Shown here piece after piece: positions 1 to 8,661 of a stretch of DNA of 64,000 nt. The stretch's first letter is position 1; each line of letters begins with the position of its first letter. Under the pieces are notes generated by a model. It was not told the origin of the DNA and did not search any database. It saw nothing but the letters and a program-made list of their open reading frames with translations. A program made the position numbers and the translations under genes. Origin of the DNA: an uncultured Pelagibacteraceae bacterium (lineage in GTDB: Bacteria > Pseudomonadota > Alphaproteobacteria > Pelagibacterales > Pelagibacteraceae); contig CACEDU010000004.1 of assembly GCA_902558435.1 (NCBI GenBank), forward strand, positions 1 through 64,000, given 5' to 3'.

Positions 1-1593
1 TATAAAAAATTTTTTTACTTGTTCTATTTTTGAAAGGCTCTGATTTACTTTATTTATTTCTTTTTCTATTTCTTCATGAGAAGCATCAATATTTTCTTCA
101 GATAAAACTAATAACGCAACTAAATAAGGTTTGTTGTCTCCATAAACAATTGACTGATCAATTAAATTTGAATTAGTTAATTCATTTTCTATTTTTACAG
201 GTGAAATATTATCCCCACCTGGTGTTATTAATATATCTTTTTTTCTATCAGTAATTTTTAAATAGCCATTTTCAAAAACTCCAATATCTCCAGTATACAA
301 CCAACCATCTTTTAAAACTTTTTTTGTTTCTTCATTATTATTCCAATATCCTAACATTACATTTTCACCTTTAACTAAAATCTCTCCATCTTCAGCAATT
401 TTTACTTTATTCCCCTTAAAAGGTGGACCAACAGTTTCAACTCTTATATCGTGAAAAGGATTACAACTAACTACCGGTGATGTTTCAGTTAATCCATAAC
501 CTTGCAATGTAGGAAGACCTATAGCATTTAAAAAGATTCCTACGTCTTTATCAAGAGCTCCACCTCCTGAAACAAACGTTTTTAACTCACCTCCAAACTG
601 AGATTTAATTTTTTTTCTAACTATCTTTTCAAGCAAATTATCAATAATGTTTTCTACAAATGATAAATCTTGCTTAGTAATTTTTTTTTTACCAAGTTCT
701 AACATTTTTGATATTAATTTTTTTCTGAGTCCAGTAGCTTTATTAAAACTAGCATTAATTTTTTGATATAAATTTTGGTAAAATCGAGGTACGGCAGTCA
801 TAATTTGGGGCTTACAATTGTTCATGTTTTTAATTAATTTTTCTATGCTTTCTGCGTAGAATATTTTTGCCCCAACACTGATTTGCACAAATTGCACAGT
901 GTGTTCATAAGAATGAGACAGAGGTAACCAAGTTAGAAATCTAGTTTGGTTTGTTAATAAAGGTTTTAAGATATCCAAAGCCCCCTCACAATTATTTAAA
1001 ATACCTCCATGACTTAAAATTACTCCTTTTGGATTACCCTGAGTGCCTGAAGTATAAATTATACATGCCGGATCTTTTCTTTCCAATTCTAACTTTGGTA
1101 TACTCTCATCTTCATAATCTAGGTCAGAAAGTAAATTACTTAAATTAATATATTTACTGTTGTCTAGATCTAATTCTTCGAATGAAATTATTTTTTCTAT
1201 AAATTCATTTTTATTTATTATATTTTTTATTTTATTAAATTGTTCTTGATTAGAAACAAAAATTAGTTTGGGAGTGCAATCATTGATTATATATTCATAA
1301 TCACGTTCTGCATAAGTAGTATAAGCTGGAACAGTAATAGCTCCTGATAACATTGTAGAAAGATCAGCAATAAACCATTCTGGTCTATTTTCAGATATTA
1401 ATAAACATCTATCTCCATTTTTTACATATTTTTTTATTTCTGAAGAAACTTTTTTTAAAGAATGAAATGTTTCATTCCAAGTAAAGTGATTTGTTTGATC
1501 TTTTAATGATGTAAGAAATATATTGTTTTTGTTTTGTTTTTGGTAGTTAACAAAAAAAAGTTCAACAAGATTATTTATTTTTTCTATATTCAT
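1..1593 (-). CDS. Long-chain acyl-CoA synthetase (AMP-binding), C-terminus cut by window edge
   Basis: Activates a fatty acid with ATP and CoA through an acyl-adenylate. The 531 visible residues carry the family motifs in order: the P-loop YTSGTQGNPKGV near residue 178, GYGLTETSP near 366, GWLYTGD near 430 and DRKKD near 449. The P-loop has Gln where most members have a second Thr (TSGTTG). The reading frame is open to base 1, so the last part of the small C-terminal domain lies outside the window; relatives have about 600 residues. The start is the ATG at 1591-1593, just downstream of a tRNA gene on the same strand. It is closest to the FadD15/long-chain type, but exact chain-length preference cannot be read. 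Confidence 0.93.
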   Translation of the reverse strand, partial: MNIEKINNLVELFFVNYQKQNKNNIFLTSLKDQTNHFTWNETFHSLKKVSSEIKKYVKNGDRCLLISENRPEWFIADLSTMLSGAITVPAYTTYAERDYEYIINDCTPKLIFVSNQEQFNKIKNIINKNEFIEKIISFEELDLDNSKYINLSNLLSDLDYEDESIPKLELERKDPACIIYTSGTQGNPKGVILSHGGILNNCEGALDILKPLLTNQTRFLTWLPLSHSYEHTVQFVQISVGAKIFYAESIEKLIKNMNNCKPQIMTAVPRFYQNLYQKINASFNKATGLRKKLISKMLELGKKKITKQDLSFVENIIDNLLEKIVRKKIKSQFGGELKTFVSGGGALDKDVGIFLNAIGLPTLQGYGLTETSPVVSCNPFHDIRVETVGPPFKGNKVKIAEDGEILVKGENVMLGYWNNNEETKKVLKDGWLYTGDIGVFENGYLKITDRKKDILITPGGDNISPVKIENELTNSNLIDQSIVYGDNKPYLVALLVLSEENIDASHEEIEKEINKVNQSLSKIEQVKKFFI

Positions 1594-1600
1594 AAATTAC

Positions 1601-1687
1601 TGGTGGGCAAAGAGAGAATCGAACTCTCACAGTATTGCTACTATTGGATTTTGAGTCCAACGCGTCTACCAGTTCCGCCATTCGCCC
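1601..1687 (-). tRNA. tRNA-Leu (anticodon CAA)
   Basis: The acceptor stem pairs GGGCGAA with TTTGCCC, followed by discriminator A and an encoded CCA. The anticodon loop CTCAAAA is closed by a TTGGA/TCCAA stem, giving anticodon CAA. A long variable arm is present, as expected of tRNA-Leu, and the T-loop contains TTCGATT. The total length of 87 nt includes CCA. It lies 7 nt upstream of the acyl-CoA synthetase on the same strand. Confidence 0.96.
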
Positions 1688-1744
1688 GAAACTTAACATA
1701 TTTTAACTCATAGTATTAAATCACTTATTATAATAAAAGAAAAT

Positions 1745-2353
1745 ATGTTTAAAGAGCTATACAATAAAACAATTAAACTTGCGGGTCACAGAAGATCTAA
1801 ATCTATTTTAGGATTTATATCTTTTATAGAAAGCTTTATATTTCCAATACCTCCCGATGTATTAATAATTCCAATGACAATTGCTAGGAAGTTCGAGTGG
1901 ATTAAAATTGCTTTCATCGCAACTATAGGTTCTGTTTTGGGAGCATGTCTTGGATACTTTATTGGATATGTATTCTTTAATGAAATTGGACTAAAAATTT
2001 TTGAGATTTATGGTGTAGACGATGCTTCATTTTTAAAAGATAAGGTATCTTCTGAAGGAGGAGTTATAGCTTGGATAACTCTTTTAGCAATAGCTGGTTT
2101 TTCACCTGTACCATTTAAGTTACTTACAATTACGAGCGGTTTTATAAACTTTAATATTTTTTATTTTATTATCATTTCTCTTTTAACAAGAGGATCACGT
2201 TTTTTTTTAATAGCATTTTTAGTTGGAAACTTCGGTCCTACAATGAAAAAAATTATTGAAAAAAAACTTTTAAAATTCTCTATTTTGATATCAGTGATTT
2301 TGATTATTTTTGCTTTTTTTATATATAAATTTTTAAATAATTTTATTAATTAA
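1745..2353 (+). CDS. YqaA/DedA-type (VTT domain) inner-membrane protein
   Basis: A 202-residue polytopic membrane protein. The segment with IPPDVLIIPM near residue 40 and the glycine-rich helix GSVLGACLGYFIGY near residue 60 fit the VTT/SNARE-associated DedA superfamily, and most closely the YqaA branch. DedA proteins are linked to lipid carrier flipping and membrane homeostasis; the exact substrate here is unknown. It is the first gene of a plus-strand operon with dsbB (2-nt gap) and coq7. Confidence 0.8.
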   Translation: MFKELYNKTIKLAGHRRSKSILGFISFIESFIFPIPPDVLIIPMTIARKFEWIKIAFIATIGSVLGACLGYFIGYVFFNEIGLKIFEIYGVDDASFLKDKVSSEGGVIAWITLLAIAGFSPVPFKLLTITSGFINFNIFYFIIISLLTRGSRFFLIAFLVGNFGPTMKKIIEKKLLKFSILISVILIIFAFFIYKFLNNFIN

Positions 2354-2355
2354 AT

Positions 2356-2838
2356 ATGGTTCTATTTCCAAATAGAAAAAATTTTTATTTAATTATTTTT
2401 TTTATCTCATTAGTTTCAATAGTCTCAGCCTTGTATATTGAATATATACTTCAGTATCAACCATGTAAGCTATGTATTTACCAAAGGTTGCCTTACTTAG
2501 CTGCAATATTTGTAAGTTTTATTGGATTTAATTTTTTAAATAATGATAAAATAATAATAATTTTAATAATGATATTTACTATTAGTGCTATAATTTCTGG
2601 ATATCATTACGGGATTGAAAATAATCTTATTCAGGAAATTTCTAGTTGTACCAATAACTCACTAGATACATTAAATAAGTTAAAATTACTTGAATCTCTC
2701 AATAAAAATATGCCAGTTAACTGCAAAGATGCTACTTTTAAAATTCTTGGAGTATCACTAGCGGCAATTAATACAATTTTATCAATTTTAATTGTTATTA
2801 TTTCTATTAGAACTTTAGCGTATGAAACAAACAAATAA
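2356..2838 (+). CDS. dsbB: Disulfide bond formation protein DsbB
   Basis: An inner-membrane quinone reductase that reoxidises periplasmic thiol oxidases. The 160 residues form four predicted transmembrane segments. The first periplasmic pair is C37-x2-C40 (PCKLC) and the second is C98 and C123, flanking the loop between the last two helices, so both redox pairs are present. It overlaps coq7 by 17 nt. Its electron acceptor is ubiquinone, which fits the neighbouring ubiquinone biosynthesis gene. Confidence 0.9.
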   Translation: MVLFPNRKNFYLIIFFISLVSIVSALYIEYILQYQPCKLCIYQRLPYLAAIFVSFIGFNFLNNDKIIIILIMIFTISAIISGYHYGIENNLIQEISSCTNNSLDTLNKLKLLESLNKNMPVNCKDATFKILGVSLAAINTILSILIVIISIRTLAYETNK

Positions 2839-3355
2839 AAAAAAATTAGAAGAATTTATAAGAGTAGATCATGCTGGAGAAAGAGGTGCAATTAAAATTT
2901 ATGAAGGTCAACTACTTGCTCTAAATACTATTGTGAGAAATGACGAATTGAAAAAAAAAATTGGTGAAATGAAAAAGCATGAGGAGGAACACTCAAATTT
3001 TTTTGAGAATGAAATAGAAAAAAGAAATATAAAACCAACAAAATTTTTACCATTATGGGATTTGCTTGGACTGGGTCTTGGATTTGGCTCAACAATACTT
3101 GGAAAAAAGGCAGCAATGTTGTGTACTGCATCTGTAGAAGAAGTAATTGATGAACATTACAAAAATCAAATTGATCAAATTGAAGTAGACGAAAAGAACT
3201 TAAAAGAAAAAATAATAAAATTTAGACAAGATGAATTAGACCATAAAGATATAGCATACGAGGAAGGGGCTACGAAGAAGGGTCTTTATTCGATTATGGA
3301 TAAAGTAATTAAAACTGGTTCTAAGGTTGCTATAAAAATTTCTGAAAAGATTTAA
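2822..3355 (+). CDS. coq7: Demethoxyubiquinone hydroxylase (COQ7 family)
   Basis: A di-iron monooxygenase for a late ring hydroxylation of ubiquinone. The 177 residues carry the N-terminal signature RVDHAGERGAIKIYEGQ and the repeated ExxH iron-ligand motifs (HEEEHSNFFE, EEVIDEHY, DELDHKD) of the ferritin-like fold. It is co-transcribed with dsbB. Its stop abuts the stop of the convergent HNH gene with no gap. In alphaproteobacteria lacking UbiF this enzyme carries out the C6 step. Confidence 0.95.
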   Translation: MKQTNKKKLEEFIRVDHAGERGAIKIYEGQLLALNTIVRNDELKKKIGEMKKHEEEHSNFFENEIEKRNIKPTKFLPLWDLLGLGLGFGSTILGKKAAMLCTASVEEVIDEHYKNQIDQIEVDEKNLKEKIIKFRQDELDHKDIAYEEGATKKGLYSIMDKVIKTGSKVAIKISEKI

Positions 3356-3925
3356 TTACGGTTCAAGTTCAACATCCCAATATAAATAATCCATCCAACT
3401 TTTATGTAAAAAGTTTGGTGGAAAATTTTTACCGTTTTTATGGAGGTCCTCTGTAGTAGGTTGAAAAGGCCATTGGTTTAGTGTCATGCCTGAGTTCTTT
3501 ATTAGTCTTCCTCCCTTTTTAACATTACAGGAAGAACAAGCTGTTACAACATTATCCCAATTAGTTTTCCCACCTTTTGATCTTGGGAGTAAGTGATCAA
3601 AGGTTAATTCATTTTTACTTCCACAATATTGGCAGCTAAACTTATCTCTTAAAAATACGTTAAACCTTGTAAAGTTAGGATTTGATTGAGGTCTTATGTA
3701 TGATTTAAGAGCAATTACACTTGGAAGTTTCATACTAAACGAAGGACTTCTAATTTGTCTATCATAATAACTAACAATAGAAACTCTATCTAAGAAAACA
3801 GATTTAATTGAGTCCTGCCAACTCCACAATGAAAGTGGATAATAACTTAAAGGCCTATAATCTGCATTCAAAACTAATGCGGGACATTTTTCTAAAGAAA
3901 TACTTTGATCAGAAAGTTCAATCAT
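3356..3925 (-). CDS. HNH endonuclease family protein
   Basis: A 189-residue protein with an HNH fold in its second half: CQYCG, then the FDHLLPRSKGG core near residue 110, then N-x-V and CSSCN. Two CxxC pairs bind structural zinc and the DH pair provides the catalytic site. A conserved N-terminal segment (LVLNADYRPLSYYPLSLWSW) marks a widespread chromosomal subfamily, not a mobile intron or restriction enzyme. The biological role of that subfamily is not established. It is convergent with coq7. Confidence 0.88.
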   Translation of the reverse strand: MIELSDQSISLEKCPALVLNADYRPLSYYPLSLWSWQDSIKSVFLDRVSIVSYYDRQIRSPSFSMKLPSVIALKSYIRPQSNPNFTRFNVFLRDKFSCQYCGSKNELTFDHLLPRSKGGKTNWDNVVTACSSCNVKKGGRLIKNSGMTLNQWPFQPTTEDLHKNGKNFPPNFLHKSWMDYLYWDVELEP

Positions 3926-3986
3926 ACCTAAAACATATATTAACTATATTTTTTATCAACAAAACTAATATTATATTAAATATTTA

Positions 3987-4643
3987 TTAACTGATTATTT
4001 TTTTTTTTATAAAGTTTAATGCCGCACTCGAAGCTTCCATAGGTATATGGTGATCACAATTTTTAATCATTAAAGTTTCAATTTTAATTTTATTTCTAAT
4101 AAAAAAGTCCTTAGCTTCTAGTAAATTATTTGGTGGGACAATTGGGTCATTTTCACCGTGTATCATTAAAATATCGGTTTTAGTTTTTATTCTTGGAGAC
4201 AGATCCTTCATGTTTATAATTCTTCCAGAAAATCCTACGATACAACTAAATTCTTTTTCGGATGTCAGGCCAACATTTATTGACATCATACATCCTTGAC
4301 TGAAACCAGAAACACAAATTTGTGAATATTTTAAATTAAAATAATTACTTATTTCTGAAATATAACTGTTGAGAACATTTTCTGCCTTTTTTGATTCTTG
4401 AAGAGTATATTCTGGATCTTCGTTATTTAAATCAAACCATTGAAACCCTACTGGATTAATACTGCATACTTCATGTGCATCGGGACATAAAAAAACTGTA
4501 TTTTTTAAAAATCTTTTCCAGTTTAAAGTTAACATGCTGATATCTTTACCATCACCTCCATATCCATGAAGTAAAATTACAGCACTTTTAATTTCCTCAT
4601 TATTCTCTGGTTTTATTATTGTTGTATTTAATGAAAATTTCAT
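3987..4643 (-). CDS. Alpha/beta hydrolase, phospholipase/carboxylesterase family
   Basis: A serine hydrolase of 218 residues. It has the oxyanion-hole motif LHGYGGDG, the nucleophile elbow GFSQG (Ser115), Asp166 in HGENDPIVP and a catalytic His at 198/199 (DHHIPMEA). It lacks a signal peptide. I chose the ATG at 4643 because it overlaps the stop of the upstream thioredoxin gene in a 4-nt ATGA junction, which suggests translational coupling; an ATG at 4661 is possible. The substrate (a carboxylester or lysophospholipid) is not evident. Confidence 0.88.
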   Translation of the reverse strand: MKFSLNTTIIKPENNEEIKSAVILLHGYGGDGKDISMLTLNWKRFLKNTVFLCPDAHEVCSINPVGFQWFDLNNEDPEYTLQESKKAENVLNSYISEISNYFNLKYSQICVSGFSQGCMMSINVGLTSEKEFSCIVGFSGRIINMKDLSPRIKTKTDILMIHGENDPIVPPNNLLEAKDFFIRNKIKIETLMIKNCDHHIPMEASSAALNFIKKKIIS

Positions 4644-5170
4644 AAAATTTTTGGTAACCAATCAAGTAAAGACTGATCATTAAAGTCAATGTAACCAACA
4701 ATTCTTCCAACCTCAAAACCATTTTGGTCTATTAGAATTGTTGTGGGTAATCCTCGTAGTTTAAATATCTGGGAAAACTCTGGTCCAGATCCTGTGAATA
4801 TATCTAAATTCTTAATTTTGATTTTGTCAAAAAACTCTTTAGATTTTTTATAACTTTCACCACCAATATTAATTGGGATTATGTTTATGTTTTTAAATTC
4901 ATTTAAGGTTTTAAGTTTATCCAAAGATGGCATTTCTTTTTTGCAAGGAGCACACCAAGTAGCCCAAAAATTTATTATTAATGGGTTTGATTTATAATTA
5001 TTTAAACTTACTTTTTGACCTTCAGATTTGATAAATTCTATATTTTTAATTTTTTTCTTGTCTTTATGTACTATAAGATTCTTAATTTCTGGACGTTCTA
5101 TTGAATATGAGACGCTAGATGATATTAAGTAAAATATTATTATAAGATAATTAAAAAAAATGATTTTCAT
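4640..5170 (-). CDS. tlpA: TlpA-like thiol:disulfide oxidoreductase
   Basis: An exported, probably membrane-anchored thioredoxin of 176 residues. It has an N-terminal hydrophobic segment (residues 5-22), the active site WCAPC at Cys73/Cys76, and the cis-Pro loop GLPTTILID. TlpA-type proteins keep periplasmic thiols reduced, for example for cytochrome c oxidase copper sites. It is divergent from argH with only 23 nt between starts; a tlpA/argH neighbourhood is common in alphaproteobacteria. Confidence 0.9.
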   Translation of the reverse strand: MKIIFFNYLIIIFYLISSSVSYSIERPEIKNLIVHKDKKKIKNIEFIKSEGQKVSLNNYKSNPLIINFWATWCAPCKKEMPSLDKLKTLNEFKNINIIPINIGGESYKKSKEFFDKIKIKNLDIFTGSGPEFSQIFKLRGLPTTILIDQNGFEVGRIVGYIDFNDQSLLDWLPKIL

Positions 5171-5193
5171 ACAATTATTAATAATTAAATATC

Positions 5194-6582
5194 ATGGGTA
5201 AAAATAAAAACAATCAGCCAATTTGGAATACAAGAATAAAAAAGGTCTCAAAAAACCTTTTTAAAAAGGTTGGTGGATCAATTTCAGTCGATAAAAGATT
5301 ATTTAGAGAGGATATTGAAGCTTCAATTGTACATGTTGAGATGCTGTTTAAACAAAAAATTATAAATTTTAAAATTAAAAATAAAATAGTATGGGGTTTA
5401 AATAGAATTAAGAACGAAATTATAAAAAAAAAATTTGTATTTGACGATAAGCTTGAGGATATTCATATGAATATAGAACACAGACTCTTTGAACTAATTG
5501 GAGAGGATGCTGGATATATTCACACAGCAAGATCAAGAAATGATCAAGTAGTCACAGATTTTAAAATTTGGTTAAGAAAAGCTAATAAAGAAATTGTTAA
5601 GAATATAGATTTAACAATTAAAAATATTTTAAACAAAGCAGAAAAAAATGTTGAAACAATTATGCCTGGTTTCACACATCTTAAAAATGCACAACCAGTT
5701 TCATTTGCTCATTATCTAATGGCGTACTTAGAAATGTTTAATAGAGATAAAAATAGATTTAAAAATAATTTAGAGATTCTTAATGAAAATCCACTTGGTG
5801 TAGCTGCTTTAACAGGTACTTCTTTTAAAATTGATAGATTTTATACATCAAAAAAATTAGGTTTTGACAGACCAACTAAAAACTCAATTGATACTGTTTC
5901 TGATAGAGATTTTGTAATTGATTTTCTGTATTCTTGCTCTGCATGTGCTGTTCATATCTCTAGAATTGCTGAGGAATTTATAATCTGGAATTCAGATGCT
6001 TTTAAACTAATTAATTTGAATGATAAAATTGTAACTGGATCATCCATTATGCCTCAAAAAAAAAATCCTGATCCATTAGAATATCTGAGAGGCAAAACAG
6101 GTTTTATATTTGGAAATCTATTTTCTATGCTTACAACCTTAAAAGGATTGCCCCTTTCTTATTTTAAAGATTTACAAGATGACAAAGAAATTGTTTTTAA
6201 ATCGTTTGATCAATTAAAAAATTCCTTAATTATATTAAATGATGTACTTAAAAATTTTTCGCCAGATAAGAAAAGGATGATCGAACTTGCAGAAAGTGGC
6301 TACATTACAGCAACTGATTTAGCAGATTACATGGTTAGAGAATTAAATTATCCATTTAGAAAAGCTTATTTACAAACAGCTAAAATCATAAATTTTGCCG
6401 AAAAAAATAAAAAAAAATTGGCAGAACTCACTATAAAAGAGATAAATAAAATTGAAAAAGGTTTAACCGCTGATGTTACGAAAATATTTGAACTAAAAAA
6501 ATCTGTTAATTCTAAAGTTTCTTATGGTGGAACTTCTTTCGACAACATTAAGAAAATGATATTGAGTTACAAAAGGAAATAA
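5194..6582 (+). CDS. argH: Argininosuccinate lyase
   Basis: Splits argininosuccinate into arginine and fumarate, the last step of arginine synthesis. The 462 residues match the family length. The fumarase/lyase signature GSSIMPQKKNPDPLE (catalytic Ser loop) lies near residue 285, with HTARSRNDQV near 110 and GFTHLKNAQP near 160. It is the first gene of an argH-lipoprotein-lysA-plsC run. Confidence 0.98.
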   Translation: MGKNKNNQPIWNTRIKKVSKNLFKKVGGSISVDKRLFREDIEASIVHVEMLFKQKIINFKIKNKIVWGLNRIKNEIIKKKFVFDDKLEDIHMNIEHRLFELIGEDAGYIHTARSRNDQVVTDFKIWLRKANKEIVKNIDLTIKNILNKAEKNVETIMPGFTHLKNAQPVSFAHYLMAYLEMFNRDKNRFKNNLEILNENPLGVAALTGTSFKIDRFYTSKKLGFDRPTKNSIDTVSDRDFVIDFLYSCSACAVHISRIAEEFIIWNSDAFKLINLNDKIVTGSSIMPQKKNPDPLEYLRGKTGFIFGNLFSMLTTLKGLPLSYFKDLQDDKEIVFKSFDQLKNSLIILNDVLKNFSPDKKRMIELAESGYITATDLADYMVRELNYPFRKAYLQTAKIINFAEKNKKKLAELTIKEINKIEKGLTADVTKIFELKKSVNSKVSYGGTSFDNIKKMILSYKRK

Positions 6583-6584
6583 TT

Positions 6585-6749
6585 ATGATTAAAAAAATAA
6601 CTTTAATTACCGTGTGTCTAATTTTATTAACTTCATGTGGAAGAAAAAATGAGCCAAAATATGAGGCATCATTAAATTACAATATTATGAATTTTTATAA
6701 TTATAATAATGAATTTAAAATACCAAAAGAAGATGAAATATATCAATAA
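6585..6749 (+). CDS. Small LptM-like lipoprotein (54 residues)
   Basis: Starts 2 nt after argH and overlaps lysA by 17 nt. A short basic start, a hydrophobic stretch and the lipobox LLTSCG put the lipidated Cys at residue 18, leaving a mature peptide of about 37 residues. Its size, the CGRK sequence after the lipobox and its place directly before lysA match the small lipoproteins annotated as LptM/YifL, which in E. coli assist maturation of the LPS transporter LptDE. The assignment rests on size, lipobox and synteny rather than extended similarity. Confidence 0.7.
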   Translation: MIKKITLITVCLILLTSCGRKNEPKYEASLNYNIMNFYNYNNEFKIPKEDEIYQ

Positions 6750-7947
6750 TATTTTTACAGTTGAAAAATCCAAACTCACTAAAGTAATTAAAAAATTTGA
6801 AACGCCAATTTTTTGCTATTCGGAGAAAAAAATTAAGGAAAATATAAGTAACTTTAAAAGAAGTTTTAAATCGTTTTCTCCAATCATATGTTTTTCAACA
6901 AAGTCAAACTGTAATCTAGAGATACTTAAACTAATTAATCGAAGTGGATTAGGAGCTGATGTTGTTTCTAAAGGTGAATTGATGATTGCTCTTAAAGCTG
7001 GAATAAATTCAAAAAAAATTGTTTTTTCTGGAGTGGGTAAAACTAGACCAGAATTGATTTATGCAATTGATAAAAATATTTTGTTAATTAATTGTGAGTC
7101 AAAAAGTGAAATATTAGAAATTGAAAGTATAGCTAAATCTAAAAATAAAAAAGTGGATATTGGAATTAGATTAAATCCAAATACAGATGCACAAACAATT
7201 AAACAAATCTCAACTGGTAAAAAAGAAAATAAATTTGGTGTCAATGAGAAGACATTTATTGAAATTTCAAAATACGTAAAAAGTTCAAAATTTTTAAATC
7301 TAAAATGTTTAAGCGTTCATATCGGAAGTCAAATCCTAGATTATAAACCTTACCAAAAAATGCTAAACGTTTTAGATAAATTGATAAAAAAAACTAACTT
7401 AAATTTTGAGTATATAGATCTTGGTGGTGGCATGGGTATTGATTATAACAAGGATGATAAGAAGTTTAATTATAGAAAATATAATCAAATTATTAAAAAA
7501 TTTTTAAATAAGTATAATTCAAAAATTATTTTTGAACCTGGAAGATCAATTATAGGTGATACTGCAATATTAATTTCAAAAATTATTTATATAAAAGAAA
7601 ATTCTAAAAAAGACTTTATTATTGTAGATGCAGCTATGAATGATTTTATGAGACCTGCATTGTATGGAGCTGAACATAAAATTATCCCATTAAAAAAAAC
7701 TAATAAAATGATTAACAAAACCTATGATTTTGTTGGCCCTATATGTGAAACTACAGATAAATTCTTAACTACAAATAAATTTCAAAAATTGAATGAGAAA
7801 GATTATATTATTATTTGTGACGTAGGAGCATATGGCTCATCTTTAGCTTCAAATTATAACATTAGACCTAAACCTGCTGAAATATTAATCAAGGGTACAA
7901 GAATAAACATAATTAAAAAAAGACAAAAACTTCAAGACATAATTTAG
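6733..7947 (+). CDS. lysA: Diaminopimelate decarboxylase
   Basis: A PLP enzyme that makes L-lysine from meso-diaminopimelate. The PLP lysine lies in CFSTKSNCNL near residue 55; HIGSQI, the GGG loop (LGGGMGIDY), EPGRS and CDVGAYG follow in the expected order. I chose the ATG at 6733 (MKYINNIFTV) because it begins about where homologues do; an in-frame ATG at 6709 would lie deep in the lipoprotein gene. The protein is 404 residues. Confidence 0.96.
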   Translation: MKYINNIFTVEKSKLTKVIKKFETPIFCYSEKKIKENISNFKRSFKSFSPIICFSTKSNCNLEILKLINRSGLGADVVSKGELMIALKAGINSKKIVFSGVGKTRPELIYAIDKNILLINCESKSEILEIESIAKSKNKKVDIGIRLNPNTDAQTIKQISTGKKENKFGVNEKTFIEISKYVKSSKFLNLKCLSVHIGSQILDYKPYQKMLNVLDKLIKKTNLNFEYIDLGGGMGIDYNKDDKKFNYRKYNQIIKKFLNKYNSKIIFEPGRSIIGDTAILISKIIYIKENSKKDFIIVDAAMNDFMRPALYGAEHKIIPLKKTNKMINKTYDFVGPICETTDKFLTTNKFQKLNEKDYIIICDVGAYGSSLASNYNIRPKPAEILIKGTRINIIKKRQKLQDII

Positions 7948-7959
7948 TTTTTGACAAAA

Positions 7960-8661
7960 ATGATAAGAAAATTTCTATTTTTATTTTTTTTCTTTCTAGG
8001 TATATCTATAATTTCAGTAATATTCCTTCCATCATTAATAATGCCTAACAAAGTAGTTTTATTTGGTGGAAAAATGATGGGAAGGTGGGCTGCACTGTGC
8101 CTTCAAATTATTTTACAAACAAAAATTATTATAAAAGGAAAAGATAATATAATTAAAAATGAAAAATTTTTTATTGCTTGCTCACACCAATCAATGTTTG
8201 AGACTTTCTACTTACAGACCATTTTTAATTCTCCGATATTTATTTTAAAATATGAGTTAATTAAAATACCTATATTTGGATGGTATTTAAAAAAAATAGG
8301 CTCACTATCAATTAATAGAAATAAAATTAGTAAGAATAATTTAGGTCTTATTGATAAAATAAAGAATTCTGTAAGAATATCTGAGAGACCTTTAATTATA
8401 TTTCCACAAGGAACAAGAGTTTTACCAGGAGAAGTAGTCCCTTTTAAAAAGGGTGTAGGAAGAATTTATGATGAATTAAAAATAAATTGTCAGCCTGTAG
8501 CTATAAACTCTGGAAACGTTTGGCCAAAAAATGGTAAATTAGCTTTGAAACAAACAATTATAGTTTCAATTCTTCCAGCAGTTAAACCTGGAATGAATGC
8601 AACAGACTTTACAAGTTATATAGAAAATAAAATATACAGTGAATTAAATTTGATGAATTAA
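7960..8661 (+). CDS. plsC: 1-acyl-sn-glycerol-3-phosphate acyltransferase (PlsC family)
   Basis: Acylates lysophosphatidic acid at sn-2 in the inner membrane. An N-terminal hydrophobic helix is followed by the catalytic box SHQSMFET, where Glu replaces the more usual Asp of HxxxxD, as in many alphaproteobacterial members. The substrate-binding motif FPQGTR follows near residue 147. The ATG at 7960 is used; a TTG at 7951, 3 nt after lysA, would add three residues. Its stop shares TTAA with the convergent dnaN. Confidence 0.9.
   Translation: MIRKFLFLFFFFLGISIISVIFLPSLIMPNKVVLFGGKMMGRWAALCLQIILQTKIIIKGKDNIIKNEKFFIACSHQSMFETFYLQTIFNSPIFILKYELIKIPIFGWYLKKIGSLSINRNKISKNNLGLIDKIKNSVRISERPLIIFPQGTRVLPGEVVPFKKGVGRIYDELKINCQPVAINSGNVWPKNGKLALKQTIIVSILPAVKPGMNATDFTSYIENKIYSELNLMN

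Noticed and set aside
6709..6732. Longer lysA N-terminus from 6709
   Set aside because: The added residues overlap the lipoprotein gene, lack family similarity and have no better ribosome-binding site.
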